NCBI RefSeq assembly: GCF_020921035.1
Contig: NC_063154.1
Span: 6,076,001-6,140,000 of the forward strand
Source of the DNA: Rhodamnia argentea
Lineage: Eukaryota > Streptophyta > Magnoliopsida > Myrtales > Myrtaceae
Reading direction: 5' to 3'
DNA length: 64,000 bases
Shown: positions 1 to 11,687 of the stretch, in pieces
How the letters are laid out: each line of letters begins with the position of its first letter
How positions within the stretch are numbered: position 1 is the stretch's first letter
Position numbers and translations under genes: made by a program
Notes under the pieces: model-generated
Seen by the model: the letters and a program-made list of their open reading frames with translations, nothing else
Database searches by the model: none
What the model was told of the DNA's origin: nothing

Positions 1-231
1 AACGAGGACTTCAGAAAAAACAAAGGGCTTTGGTAGGTTATTTCTCATTTGTGTCCGTGGAACAAAGAAGTTACAATTTTTAGCTTCACATTTCTCTTTC
101 AAATCTATTTATAGAACAAAAATTTGTTCCAGAAATGGAAAAATAGAATTGCATTACTAAACTAGTTTTTGTTTTAAATCTGTTCTAGAAATAGGTTTGG
201 AATAGAAATATAAAAATAGAATGATTGTCAC
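1..231. repeat. Degenerate MITE remnant cut by the window edge
   Basis: AT-rich sequence with repeated short motifs around 'GTTCTAGAAATAG' and 'AGAACAAAAATTTGTTCC', ending near 231 in a GC-rich 'CACGCGCGCCATAA' terminus. That terminus resembles the 'CCATGCGCGCCTTA' end of the MITE remnants at 5590-5795 and 50930-51350. Only one end lies in the window and no target-site duplication can be tested, so membership is an inference. Confidence 0.3.
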
Positions 232-1632
232 GCGCGCCATAAATATAAGGAAAAGCCAATTTGATATTTGATTGGAAAACTCCCGCCTATTTTTGGGTAT
301 TTTCCTTTGAATTCAGCACTCAAAAACACATTAGCGCCAACACCCAATAAGAAAGTCGAGCTGCGATAAATAACACCGGAGAGGCAGGTCAAGTCAAGGC
401 CTAACTTTCGTACAAAAAGAAAAAGGGAAGTTGACAATTCAAACGGGCAAAAAGAAAACAAAAGCAAAAAGAGAGGGGAGCAGGATATGCGGCGGAGCAC
501 ATGGGGTTGGTGGGCCCCCCTAGCAGCCGCACCGCTCGAGACTTGCCGATTGACCCGTCGCTCTCGTGACCCAACCAACCCCCCTCCCTCTCGGGTTCGG
601 TGCACCCCATAAATGCTCCGAGACCCGCTTTACTCACCCGAGCCAAAGGAATTCACAACCGACCCGATTGCCCAGTCAAAGTGTAACAAATTCGTATTCC
701 ACTTCAATTTGACCCGAAATTGGAGTGACAATTTCACTGCACCCGAAAGTCCCGCCCCACGGTTTTTCTCGTTTGGTGGCTTGAGGGGTAACGCAAGACG
801 TGCAGCTTCGTGGAAATTTCCGGAATCGAAAACTTTTTAACCACTCAATTAATGCGTAATTCCATTTTGAGTAAGAGATAATTAATAGGGCACTCGTTCA
901 ACGATAGTGTCATTAATAAAGCCGAGATAAGTACGATTGGAGTGATTTGAATTCATTGTTCAAAATTGTTGCAAATCAGGGGAGTTACTCTTTCGGTCAC
1001 CGATTGCCGAATTCCCTTCTCTTTCGAAGAAGACGGAATTTCGTGAATTGCTGGGACGTGGAATAGATGCTTAATCTTATGGTAAATGGGTATAAGAACA
1101 TACATTCGCTCCATAAATCAGTCACATTGGTTAGTACAAAATAGTAATAGCAGTCCATAGCTTCATTGATTAGTACACCAAAACAAGAAATTTACAGCTT
1201 ACTAGCAAGCGAGGGCTTGAAGGTCATTTCCAGCAAAAAAATATTGCTGGACCAAACCCTGACGGGCCGCCTGACCTCACTCCCAAGTTGGAAAAAAAAG
1301 GAAAACCAAATTACTAATGGCGGGTGGTAAGACTCCACCTCTGCCAGAAACTTCTGCATTCAATTGCCGCAGAATTGCAGAAGCAACAAAATGACCCTTT
1401 TGACCCCTAAGAGAAAAAACACAAATTGGACTTCTCACCAATAAGCCCTAATACAATTATAACTAATGACCCAAATTAGAAGGAGGAGCCATTTAAAACT
1501 AGCTCCTTTCAATTTGGACCGACAATGTCTAATACTATATAGTATTATATAACCTAGTGTACTAATTAAATCCTTCCACTCGGTCATACCCTCATTTTGA
1601 TTTAGGTTTGTTGTTTTGAGTAAGGTGGGTCC
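232..1632. other. Intergenic, no gene seen
   Basis: Downstream flank of the minus-strand expansin gene. The short frames here show no recognisable domain and no sensible splice pattern. The part next to the expansin stop (about 1490-1632) is AT-rich and probably holds its 3' UTR and polyadenylation region. Confidence 0.6.
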
Positions 1633-2585
1633 TTAGCGGAACTGGGCTCCGGCGAAGGTCTGCCCGAAGGACCACCCGGCAGGGGCGACGTCGTTGGAGA
1701 CCACGCTGCGGCCGTCACTGGTGGTGACCTTGAAGGAGAGGGACTGGCCGTTGAGGTTGGCGTTGCTCTGCCAGTTCTGGCCCCAGTTACGGGACATGGT
1801 TTGCCACCCGGTCCTCGACCCCTTCACGGCCACCGCGTGGACGTCGCCGGCGCCGCCGACATTGGTGACGAGGACGAGGTTGAAGTAGGAGTGGCCGTTG
1901 ATGGTGAACCTGATGCCTCCCGTCCTCCGGCACGGCACCCTGTGGAGACACGCGAGTAGTTCCGGTGCCAAATGAGCATCCAAGCCCGAACATTAAGCTT
2001 GAATTAGTTGAAAAAAAACAAAAGAAAGTGGACTTCCAATTACCTTCGGTACGCGACGGGGACAATTCCGGCGCGGTACTGGGCAATGTGTTGGAAGACG
2101 GGCTGGGCGAGGTCGAAGTGGTGGAGGGGCGGGTTGCACCACCCGCCGGCGTCGTTGGGGAGGGCGTTGTTGGGCGGGCAGAAGTTGGTGGCGGTGACGA
2201 GGATGGAGCCGGGCAGGCACCACTTCTGGTCGTTCACGCAGCGGATCTCGAAGCACGACCCGCAGCTCAGCCCGTTGTTGAACAGCGCCGTGCTCAGCGC
2301 CGCCGTGCTCGTCCCGTACCCCTGGCTGTACAGGTTGCCATACCCGCACGCCCCGCCTAGTAAAAAGAAACCCGCAAACATTAACACGAATCGCACCAAA
2401 TCGATACTATTGACACACAACCGACACAAAAATGGGGAAGCAATCGTACCCATAGTGCCGGAAGCGTCGCTGCCTCCGTAGAAAGTGGCGTGAGCATTGA
2501 TCCAGCCACCTCCTCCCCCGCCATAGCCGTCGACGGACGCCACCGTCGCAAGAAGGCCCACCATGAACAACCCGGCAAGAGCCAT
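1633..2585 (-). CDS. EXPA: Alpha-expansin (EXPA1/EXPA10 type), three exons
   Basis: Secreted protein that loosens the cell wall during acid growth by disrupting polysaccharide contacts without hydrolysis. Exons on the minus strand: 2585-2450, 2356-2044 and 1939-1633 (756 nt, 251 residues), with GT-AG introns and reading phase kept throughout. The protein has an N-terminal hydrophobic signal ([17 protein letters not shown]) and a Gly-rich linker. Then comes the expansin core '[20 protein letters not shown]', a cysteine-rich domain 1 ([18 protein letters not shown]) and the diagnostic HFD motif in '[12 protein letters not shown]'. The C-terminal carbohydrate-binding domain carries the conserved Trp residues ([15 protein letters not shown]) and ends '[13 protein letters not shown]'. 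Length and intron positions match alpha-expansins; the HFD motif separates it from expansin-like A/B proteins. The exact orthologue cannot be fixed without a tree. No defects seen. Confidence 0.95.
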
Positions 2586-2770
2586 CTTTCTCCGCCCTCC
2601 TGCACAAAACAGAGCATTTCACCTCAGCGTTCAAAGAAAATGCACAGCCCCATTTGAGAAATTCACGCCATTTTTTTTTTTTTGGGGAATTTGGGGCCAC
2701 CGGGTCGAGAATGTGATTTACCTCGAGAGTCCTGAAACGAACAGCGACGAGAAGAGAGAAAGGAGCGAAA

Positions 2771-2791
2771 GAGAGAGAGAGAGAGAGAGAG
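2771..2791. repeat. (GA)n tract in expansin 5' leader
   Basis: Ten GA dinucleotides, read as (CT)n on the expansin sense strand. It lies between the putative TATA box and the ATG, so it is probably in the 5' UTR. CT-rich leaders are common in plants. Confidence 0.8.
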
Positions 2792-2838
2792 GTGAGCAAT
2801 GGAGGATGAGTGTGGAGAAGTGGGAAGGAATCGACGGT

Positions 2839-2847
2839 GTTATATAG
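2839..2847 (-). promoter_or_regulatory. Putative TATA box of the expansin gene
   Basis: CTATATAAC on the minus strand, about 255 nt upstream of the expansin ATG. This would give a 5' UTR of roughly 220 nt containing the CT tract. It is the best TATA match upstream; the transcription start is inferred. Confidence 0.55.
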
Positions 2848-2899
2848 AGAAGTCCCAAAGGAGTTATGCGGCTCCATCTCCTTTCCTTTCTTTTCTTTT

Positions 2900-4500
2900 T
2901 TTTTTTTTTTTTTTTGACTGACCAGTCTTGTTGGGGACCCAAAAAAAAAAAGGGAGGGTGGTTGGTCATCGTGGTAGACTCAAAACAGTGAAAAAACCTA
3001 GGGACGATTCGGCGTCGCGGTCCAATACGGCGTCGCTTCGTCATCTCTCTCGGCGGGAAATCGCCTCAGGGATACAAAACAAATTAAAAAACAAAAAGCC
3101 AAAAAAAAGGGAGTGGGGCCCAGTGGTTTTTATTCGTTTTTTCGCTGGGCTCACCCACATCACATGCAACGAGAGTCGCTTTCGACGAAATCCCTTTTGT
3201 ACCCTTTCCCTGCTCGGTTTTTCACTCGTTTTTTCCCACCCCGTCCTCCTTAGTCACGAGGCATTTTGCTGCTGGGCTCTTCGAAATTCGAAATTCGAAT
3301 TCGAATTCATCCTCCTTCTAATGTGTTTTTACTCCAACGCTAATGATGAAAATAACTAGGCTATGCAATCTGGGTCTCTGCATTCATGAAATTTGAATGA
3401 TGGATAAGGACGGCCGGCACTATCGACCTTTTTCAGAAGACATCGCAACCGGTCTCATACATTTGTTACGGAACATTCGAGTTCAAATATTTCGCATCGG
3501 CGACAGTCCAGAAGCTCGAGGATGGCAACGCTCCAAATCACTTTAGCCCCCAACCAAGATTCTAGCAATCTATCCGCACGACATGTTCGCGATCTTGCTG
3601 GAAAAGGTCAACCCCATTTATCATTAGGCCAGCCACTTTGTTGGTCGTTGCGATTGGTTGAAGCTGGGGACGAAATAAACTTATGAGCAATCCGAGGAAG
3701 GGAAATGTACAAGTAAATCAACGGACGGATGATTCCACGTCGGTTTGGCGAAGTGGCAATGCCGAGATTCGTGCTGTTTGCTGTTGGAGTGTCGGATCAG
3801 CCCTTTGGACAGCCCTACCTGTCCCATTTCTTTTGTTCTCTCCTACTTTTCTTTTGCGCCAAATCGAGCGACAATACCTGCTTCCATGCCAGCAAAATTA
3901 AACACAAGTATCTTGCCAAATAATATTTGACATCTCACACAGAAGAGATCATCCCTGATTATAGATCGGAAGCTAACATTATCTCCCACGTACGCACCGA
4001 AAATTCCCAATTTTTTCCGAACCTTTAATCGAGCAAAACTAATCATCCAGACAGCGCTGGCCTATGAAAACTTCGCATTCGATTCGATTCGAGAAACAAA
4101 AGGTCGGATGGCTCCCGAACGTCAAAGAACGGAAATGCAATAAAGCTTTTTTTTCTTATGAATTTTCTCCGGCTCCCAATCCAACCATCCAAAAAGCACG
4201 CTTCGCAACACCTCGCATGGAGAGACACCGCGCTTTCGCTTCGAACCGAGGGAGGGGGAGGGGGTCAAAGATCTGCTTCCCTCCGCTGCCTCTGCGTTGA
4301 TGGCATTTGCCCTAAGTTTTCAAGCGATGCTCGGCCAGCTTTTCCCAGCCTGGTCAAACTCGTCAGAACCACTCTCCATAATCCTAAAAAAGGGGCGCCT
4401 CGGCGACCGTGAAGAGAAGAAGGCTGACTCGACCCGTGACCGAAAAGTAAAAACTTCATCTGTTCTATTCGGACTTTTTTTTTTTTTTTAACTAACAGAT
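2900..4500. other. Intergenic, no gene seen
   Basis: Expansin upstream region and unassigned DNA. It includes homopolymer T runs and a short self-complementary TTCGAA/GAATTC cluster at about 3280-3308. The open frames are short, overlap on both strands and match nothing I recognise. Confidence 0.55.
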
Positions 4501-4504
4501 ATTC

Positions 4505-4760
4505 AGACTTGAAAATTTAATCTTCTTTTTCCCGGGATAACTTAATGTGTGCAGAGCAACACTTCTACTTCATCAATCAACTTCTGACCATAAGTTGATT
4601 TTTCTAACTCTGTGTCCGAGTAGATTTTAATTTCTGATCGGAGAAAAAAGTTTGATAGCATGGCAAAATTTATGCTTCTGGAATAGAAATTCGTTTGGTA
4701 ACGGTTGAAAATTTTTACTAGTCCGAAAAGTTGTCGATTATAACCTAAAATGTATGTTAT
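4505..4760. repeat. MITE remnant, same family as 50930-51350
   Basis: Segments such as 'ATCAACTTCTGACCATAAG', 'TTGATTTTTCTA' and 'TCGTTTGGTAACGGTTGAAA' recur in the opposite orientation at about 51190-51330. This marks a dispersed repeat. Its ends have eroded and no target-site duplication is visible. Confidence 0.5.
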
Positions 4761-5589
4761 TCGATAAAAGTGAAATGCAAATACTGACGGGGTTAAGTAT
4801 AATTTGTCATTTAATTATTTTATGCAAATGAGGATCGATTTTTTTGGTAAAAATTCTATTAATGACTATAATGGCTGAGCCGATATATCCACGCTTAAAG
4901 CACTAGTAGTTTCGGTGCTTTCTTGCCTGTGCCTCTAGCATGGTTTATGTCGTAATTGGCGTAGTATATAAACCTTATTCGTGCCTAAACCGTCTCTAGT
5001 TCGGAGGTGCACGTGATGCATTCAGTAAACCATACATTTGGATAAGTTGGTTTATGACAAGTAACAATACTTTCCAACAATTTGGTCCTATACTTATTGA
5101 GAACCTAAGGAGAAATTTCAAGTGTATCTAAAACCGATATTCACAAATCCCGCATAGTGCTTTGAAGTGTGTGAAGAATATCGATAAATAGAAATATGCG
5201 TGCATTTTGCCTTCTCGACGTCAAATTTCCTTGTTTTAAATAATTTGAAAAACAAGGCGGATGACTTGATAAGTTCAAAGATGGCAGCAACAATAATATA
5301 ATCCTGTCTTTGTTGGGATTGCTCGGTCCACTTCAAAATATTTGAGGGATGCCATTTAACCAACTTGAATCAATTGTTCGATTCACTTTACCATGATTGT
5401 GTTTTTGTGAAATGTCATTTAACCAAATCATGGAACATTTATTTCTTATAATTCATTAAAAAAATGATATTGCTAAAACACTTTCATGCAATGCAGAATT
5501 TATTGAAAATTTATTATAATTTCATTTTAAAAAATATTTTTTATTTACCGTTCGGAGGAGACCGACGGCAGATTGTCTCTTTGTGATAT

Positions 5590-5795
5590 TAACTTATTGA
5601 GAGAAATAACTTTTTTTTTTAATTCCGAAGCAAAAAAATGCTTCAAAAGTGAAAAAATGAAATAGCGCAACCAAATAGATTTCGGATTTATAATTTACGT
5701 TATCAAATGAATTTGTGCCCCAAAAGCACTTTTGAAGCAAGAATTCTACTTCAGAAGTGCTACCATGCGCACCCTTAATACCCATTTTGCCCCCG
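5590..5795. repeat. MITE remnant with GGGTGCGCATGG-type terminus
   Basis: Ends in 'GCTACCATGCGCACCCTTA', the reverse complement of a TAAGGGTGCGCATGGTAGC terminus. It carries internal 'CACTTTTGAAGC/CTACTTCAGAAG' motifs. The same terminus closes the repeat at about 51350. The short GC-rich terminus suggests a hAT-type MITE, but the partner end is not clear. Confidence 0.5.
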
Positions 5796-5841
5796 AATAG
5801 AGAAGATATCCAGATTCGAATAACACCGGAGAGCAAATATA

Positions 5842-6352
5842 GGCCATATTTGGTTTAGTATTTGGCTAAGAGACTTTGAGAAAATGCAAATACTTCGGGC
5901 TAAATGCCTTTTTCAAAATGTGAGTAGTGTTTGGTAAAGAGTATTTTAAAAACACATTTGGAAAGCAATTTCGACATAAATGTTGTTTGGTGAAAAATAA
6001 ACTTTATAAAGTATTTTTACTTTTTGAAAAAAAAAAAAAGAAGGCGGCGGGGGGCGGCCGGCGGTTACGGTGGGCGATGAGCGAGTGCGGTGGGCGGCGG
6101 CGGGTGGGCTGCCGGCGAGGGGCGAGCGGGTGGCGGCAAGCGAAAGTGACAAAGTTAAAATAAAATGCATTTCGTAAAAGTCATTTAACGCAAACTACCT
6201 CTAGATATACTTTGGGCTAAAAGACTTTGGAAAGCATTTGAGATACAATTGCATTTTTTCAAAGTGAGCCAAAATATGAATAAAGCACCATTTACATTTG
6301 GTCAAAAGATTTTAGAGCATCAATACTCATTTCTAATGCTAAACCAAAAGGC
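5842..6352. mobile_element. MITE with short terminal inverted repeats
   Basis: The left end 'GGCCATATTTGGTTTAG' pairs with a right end that reads 'GGCCTTTTGGTTTAGC' on the other strand. Subterminal blocks with 'TTTGGCTAA/TTTGGGCTAA' and 'AAGACTTTGGAAAGCATTT' are shared. The centre (about 6030-6140) switches to a GC-rich 'GGCGG' core after a run of A. No convincing target-site duplication, so this is probably an old hAT-like copy. Confidence 0.5.
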
Positions 6353-6567
6353 CATAATGCATTGACAAATCGCAACTCTTCTTATTTATCGCCGAGGGGT
6401 ACCTGTTACTGTTAGAAAGATCCGCCAAATATTACGCCGGTGCTCGGATTTGAAAGCCATGTGAGCAGAGGAGCTGCACATGCCATCATTTTGTCTCTAC
6501 CCCCACGCCCGCTATCTTCTCAAATCCAACTTGCTCTCCATCTCTCCGCCCCCCTTCCTTTTCTTTT

Positions 6568-6576
6568 CCTCTCCTC
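6568..6576. repeat. 9-bp target-site duplication, left copy
   Basis: CCTCTCCTC, repeated exactly at 7477-7485, immediately flanks the terminal inverted repeats of the 900-bp element. The site is pyrimidine-rich, so chance matches are easier than average. Exact abutment to both arm ends nonetheless supports it. Confidence 0.8.
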
Positions 6577-7476
6577 GCGAAAATATTGGGTGAGTTTAAT
6601 ACTCCACGTAAGCAAATTACCACTCCATTCATTGATTGCCATCTGTCCGAATTGGGCCTACCTTTCAGACCTTTTTCTCTCCTCCGTTACCCACGCTCCC
6701 CTCCGTTACTTTTTCTCTCTCCTCTCACACCTTTCAGACTTTTTTTGTCCCCTCGCCTCTCTCTTTCCCACTCGGTTACCCTCCCTCTCCCCTCCGTTGC
6801 TTTCCTTCTGCACCACACCATGAAACAGAAAATGCTTGCACGCCATGGAAGCTCCAAACAAAGATGTGCATGACATGATGACCGAATTTGCAAGAAAAAT
6901 TCAAGAGCAAAACCCCTCGAGCTTTATTGAAGTAAACGAATGGAGAAATCAAAACCCGCTTCAAATTGCAGAATCCTTCATAAACTCACACCCAAACTCG
7001 AAAAACACAAACCTCATAAAAACCAAAGCCCGAACCTTCCTTTCATTCCCGAGAACAAGAAGCGCGACGAGGCCATCGCCAGGCTCGGCGACCGTCACTA
7101 AAGCACACGTCAGCAGCTCCCTGCTCTGTCAGCTTGACACCGATCACTGTCCGGTCGCTTGGAACTTCGGTCGTGTCGCAAGCTCTACGACGGCAACTCT
7201 GCCTGGAAGCATTTTCATCCTGTGGACGCGAGCTTCAAAATCCGAAGCTCGTTCAGGCTGAAGAAGAGCTGAGGGTTTTTTTTTTTTTCTTGGTCGAAAG
7301 AAGAGGTGAGGTTTGACGGCACGAGTGAGAGGAGAGAGAAAAAGTAACGGAGGGGAGCGTGGGTAACGGAGGAGAGAAAAAGGTCTGAAAGGTGGGCCCA
7401 ATTCGGACAGATGGCAATCAATGAATGGAGTGGTAATTTGCTTACGTGGAGTATTAAACTCACCCAATATTTTCTC
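6577..7476. mobile_element. Candidate Pack-MULE: 900-bp Mutator-like element
   Basis: Exactly 900 bp, with 152-bp terminal inverted repeats at 6577-6728 and 7325-7476. They align without gaps and differ at only two positions (second base C/A, and T/C at 6659). It is flanked by a perfect 9-bp direct repeat CCTCTCCTC at 6568-6576 and 7477-7485. Long terminal repeats plus a 9-bp duplication define Mutator-like elements. The near identity of the arms implies a recent insertion. There is no transposase, so it is non-autonomous. The 596-bp interior is not inverted-repeat sequence. It starts with a diverged tandem copy of the inner arm (about 6729-6803) and then carries coding-like sequence of unknown origin, the arrangement expected for a Pack-MULE. 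Confidence 0.85.
6836..7272 (+). pseudogene. Coding-like segment carried inside the Pack-MULE
   Basis: Inside the element, one frame is open from ATG 6836 (or 6845) for over 60 residues (for example EAPNKDVHDMMTEFARKIQE). Another frame reads LPFIPENKKRDEAIARLGDR and stops at 7099-7101. The same frame resumes after two stops as 'CRKLYDGNSAWKHFHPVD' and stops at 7270-7272. The stops and frame switch suggest joined or decayed exon pieces rather than a working gene. I do not recognise the donor family. Antisense frames through this region look non-coding. Confidence 0.4.
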
Positions 7477-7485
7477 CCTCTCCTC

Positions 7486-10400
7486 TACTTTTATCTGATC
7501 TTTCCAAAGATTTCTTGATGGAAACCTCACAGAACAAAAGCCCAAAACGAAAAAAAGCGCGAGGAAGAGGACGAATCTTGAGCTAATCGCGAGTTCGACA
7601 GAGAAGGCAGGTGGGTTGCATCGGAAGGGGAAATTTCGCAAGCCCCCCATCTGCGTGGATTTTTCTGTCGTTAAAAACGACGCCTGCAGAATCTGCTCTT
7701 CTGGTCTGGGTCGGTTCTTCAAACTTCCGCAGAATTTAATGCCGAGGACGAGAGCAGGGTCTCTCTGCAACTTCAACCTCCGATGACAATAACTCGAGGG
7801 TCTTGGCTAATTTAGACGAAGATTCGAGTGAAAAATATCAAAAACTTCACCACAAAAAAAAAAAAAAACGCGAGAAAGAAATACGAAATTTCCTCTGCGT
7901 AAGGATTTGCATGCAATAATTCAAGTTCAGTTTCCTTATCTTGGTAAACTTCGGGGCATGAGCTTTAGACGCCCGGCCTGCCTTAGAAGCCCTTGGGATA
8001 TCCCGTGAAGCTCGTAAACCCATTAAATTCGGACATTCGATCTCTACGGATGGCCTTGTTTCAGATAGTTTGCAAGCGGGATTTGAACAAATTAATTCGG
8101 GTCGAGATACTTACTTTTTCGTTCTTCTACTTAATTTGAATTTGCAGCGGACGAACTTCGACGTTTTGAAAACCGTTCGCACCGCACAAATGCCGACACG
8201 TCAGTCCCGCGTTTAAATTTTCTTGCATGAAAAATTAGACAGCATATCAAATTCTCGACGGAAAAGGCCAAAAAAAAAAAAAAATTCCGTCAAACTTAAT
8301 TCCGAAGGAGCAAGCGTGATAAAGCAGGATCTTTGCGGGCCCCACATGCACATGCCTGGGCGCACAAAAAGATTTCGTGACCGGCTAACTAACTTGCCGT
8401 TAAGACCGGTCCAAATCTTCCATCGTCCCAAAAAAAAAAAAAATTTTAAATTCGCCGATGTTTTTGTCTCGTTGTCTGCACAGTGCATGCCACTTTCGAA
8501 GCTTAATTGGACCGGGCCGGCCGGCTATCTTGTCAGCGGCCTAACTAAGATTTGATATACGATCCTGCTAGCAAAGGATTTAGAGAGGTGGAGGTGTTGA
8601 TATCATAGGTACGGATTTCAATTCCCGTGCTCTGAAAAGAAGCAAAACAAAAATCTGAGTAAGGAAAGTTAGAGATAGGACGGAAAAAAATTTTAATTTT
8701 TGATTTATTATCGTTCTTTTTGGCTGTGGGTTTGCTTCATTCGAGATTCACTCGGCTGTCTAAATTGAGGGATCTGATGATGTGCAGCTGCAAGACGCTA
8801 CTCACGTCGACTCCCCATTCCTCTTCCAAAATTTGCTTTTTTTTTCCTTTTTTGGGCCAAGATTTCTCCTTGAATTGATCGACGAAACTCTGTGATTTTT
8901 GCGATTCTGTGTGTTGTTGGTCCATGATTAGCTCAACAAATCGTCAACTTTCCGTCCTCTTGTCTCGACCTCGCTCAATATCGAACGGCTCTCCTTCGTT
9001 AGGATGGACTTGTCCCCATGCTTGACTATTGCAACATTCACTCGACAGAAAGCGACGGGGGGTAGCCACATCCGACAACAAATGGTGCGGCATCATTGAT
9101 CGCTGTTCGTGGTTAAAGTGGTCATCATGTGCTTAATCATATCTCTAAGCCACCCTCAAATCTTTATCTGTCTCTCTCTCAATGTGACAAAAAGCAAACG
9201 ATTACAAAAAGAATAATAATAGAAAAAAAAATGGTAGTAAAGGTCATGATAAGAGTTGTCACTACAACTAACGGCCGCCTCCTAATTCCACATAAAGTCA
9301 TAATCTCGATTAGTACTCCACATCTTTTAATCCCCGTTGGGAATAATATGTTGCTAATGACTTCGATCGCGCGAAATAGGTGCCGTGCCCATCCGACGAT
9401 AACTGAGCCGAGCCGAGTTGAGTGCGTGAAAGGGAACGGCTCACTGCTCGAGGGGCCGAGGAGGAGTTTTACGTATAATCCCAAATCGCTTGTGATTACA
9501 TACTCCCAATCAAACGACGACGCAAAAAATCACTCTAAGTTTTCCTTACTTCTCCAAACTTATTTTTTAAATATTTCATATTCTCTGCGAAACAAACATG
9601 CCTTGCAATTGTAACTTTTCCGGCGATGTTCTTTGACAAAAGTCACGAAACCATTTCACGAAGAAGCAAATCTGAATTTTGGGTTGCGTTTTTTCGTACT
9701 CACAAGAGTTTTCCGGATTTCCAAAGTTGTCTACCCACGAGCAAATAGCACAATCGAATGCTGCAATGAGGACCGTCCGATTGAACCAGTTATGATAACG
9801 CAGGCCCTTCCTCTCTTTCGCCGCTTTTCACGAATGTGTGGACGCAATTGAAAACACAAAGAAAGGGCAAAAAAGAAGATAACGTGGGATTTTACAGATG
9901 CTAAATGATGAAAGTTATCAATCAAGATTATAATGCTTATAATGGGGAAAAAAAAGAAAAATAAATTATTAAGCAAATTCCAATTTCATTTATCGACGAT
10001 TACGGGTCAAGGAATCGTGCGAGGAAAAACTTAACGAAAGAGCTTCAGTATGGAGAAAACGATACTCACGAGGGAATGTCTTATCTCGATCGAGTAACTT
10101 TCGTGCGCTCCGATTTTTCCGTTGCAAAATCGTCGCATCTGCAACTATTTAGGGATATCGGTACGTGGTACGATACGAGTGGTACGATGGGCTTTCAATT
10201 TGATCACATACCTATCGTGAATGTGACTTTCGACTCGATACGTCTCTTTTTCTCTACGATGCGATTGTTAGTGACGTCTTAGTGTGATCAACTTTTTAAA
10301 CCCTATATTCCAAGCGACACTTCGTGCCAAATTCAACGTTGCCTTCAAATCTATGTATTTCTTCACGTATCATCTTCGAGATGGGCACACCCCATGATTC

Positions 10401-11200
10401 TAATCTTAGCTTGAAACGAGTGGATTGGATTAATTCCGATAACTTCTCCAGCAGACTCGTCGACCATTTCTCCGAGAACTGGATTCATGTAGCCTTTGGG
10501 CAATTAATTCATCGAATTTATAGCTCCAATTTCGTCATAAGCTCGAGCAACGAGCAAGCGGAGCGCCGGAATTCAAAGGGTTTGTCTTGATCTTTTGGCA
10601 CTCAAAAGCTCAATCTGCCTCGACCATACTTTTTTCACGATACGAACAATCATTTATGTCGAAAACATGGTAGCGTAGGCCGCGAGGCAACCGGCGGCGA
10701 CCCATCGAGTGAGCGGTCTTCCCGGTTGCTATTTCTCGCCCGCGCGACCGCACGACATGCCGATGCGACTTGGATTTTCTTGCTTTCTTAACGTGCGCTC
10801 CCGAGGCATCCTAACGAAAACCGAGTAGGGGGAAGGGCCTTCGCTAGTGGTAGATACGAGTCCATGTCGTGCTTTTCATTTCGCCATATCGCATGTGCAC
10901 GCATGACAATTTGGCCATGAAGTGGTCACCCATTCAAATAGATTGTCACGCATTTATAATGACAATTGACCCTCCTCGCCATAACATCGGAAAAAGAAGA
11001 ATTGGCGATGGACGATGCAACACGAGCCCTTGGCTTGGTGTGTCCTGCGGATCATTCGTGTTTGGGGACTTTAGATGTGCGAGGCAACAAGACCCCTTGG
11101 CGTGTCCTCCGAAGCTCGTCGACCAACCAGGAGATCGGCCAGTTCTCGATTAGGTGGTCCCTTCATATTAAGATTTTATCGATTTTCTTTGGTAAAAAAA
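7486..11200. other. Intergenic, no gene seen
   Basis: About 3.7 kb with scattered short frames on both strands but no recognisable domains, no convincing exon chains and no RNA gene. Moderately GC-mixed unique-looking sequence is interrupted by A or T runs (7853-7868, 8271-8284, 8430-8443). Confidence 0.5.
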
Positions 11201-11204
11201 AAAA

Positions 11205-11475
11205 TTGATGGTACAAAAGAATTTTAAACTTTAATTTAATGTACAATGTGATTCATGAACTTTTAATCTATTCAATATAATCCATAAATTTTATTTTAAT
11301 ATGCAATGTCGTCTATGAACTTTTGATTTATTTTATCGGATAAATTTGAAGTGTAGGGACGACGTTGTGCATTAGTCTAAAGTTCGGGGATCGCATTGAA
11401 CAAATAAAAACTTCACAAACCACACTACACTTCGGGCAACGCATGTAAATCCCGTTCGGGGATCATTCGTGTAAT
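11205..11475. repeat. Diverged relative of the MITE at 15876-16298
   Basis: Alternating phrases of the type 'AATGTACAATGTGATTCATG' and 'AAGTTCGGGGATCGCATTGA' recur in the 15876-16298 element ('GTACAATATATTC', 'AAGTTCGGGGATAACA'). The two halves are loosely inverted. Ends and duplications are not resolved. Confidence 0.5.
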
Positions 11476-11687
11476 TTCTTCCTGGAAAATGAACTATTAG
11501 ATGCCGAGAGCTCTTCGATCGCATGACTAATCTCCACGCCGATAATTACAAGTGCATGTAAATCCCGTATTGGTGCCCAAGAGAAATCGCTAGTACTGTG
11601 TTTCGTATCTATATTTCGACGGAGAAAGATGAATGCATGGTTTTTTTTTTTAATATTTATTTCAACCACCGTTTGGCATTATTGTTG

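Noticed and set aside
1965..2481. Plus-strand frames opposite the expansin exons
   Set aside because: Shadows of the GC-rich expansin coding sequence. The minus-strand frame carries the expansin motifs and splice sites.
3280..3308. TTCGAA/GAATTC palindrome cluster as a regulatory site
   Set aside because: Simple self-complementary low-complexity sequence in an intergenic region with no linked gene.
7144..7776. Minus-strand frame of 210 codons overlapping the Pack-MULE right end
   Set aside because: It runs through the terminal inverted repeat and the flanking insertion site with no domain, so it is an accident of open frame.
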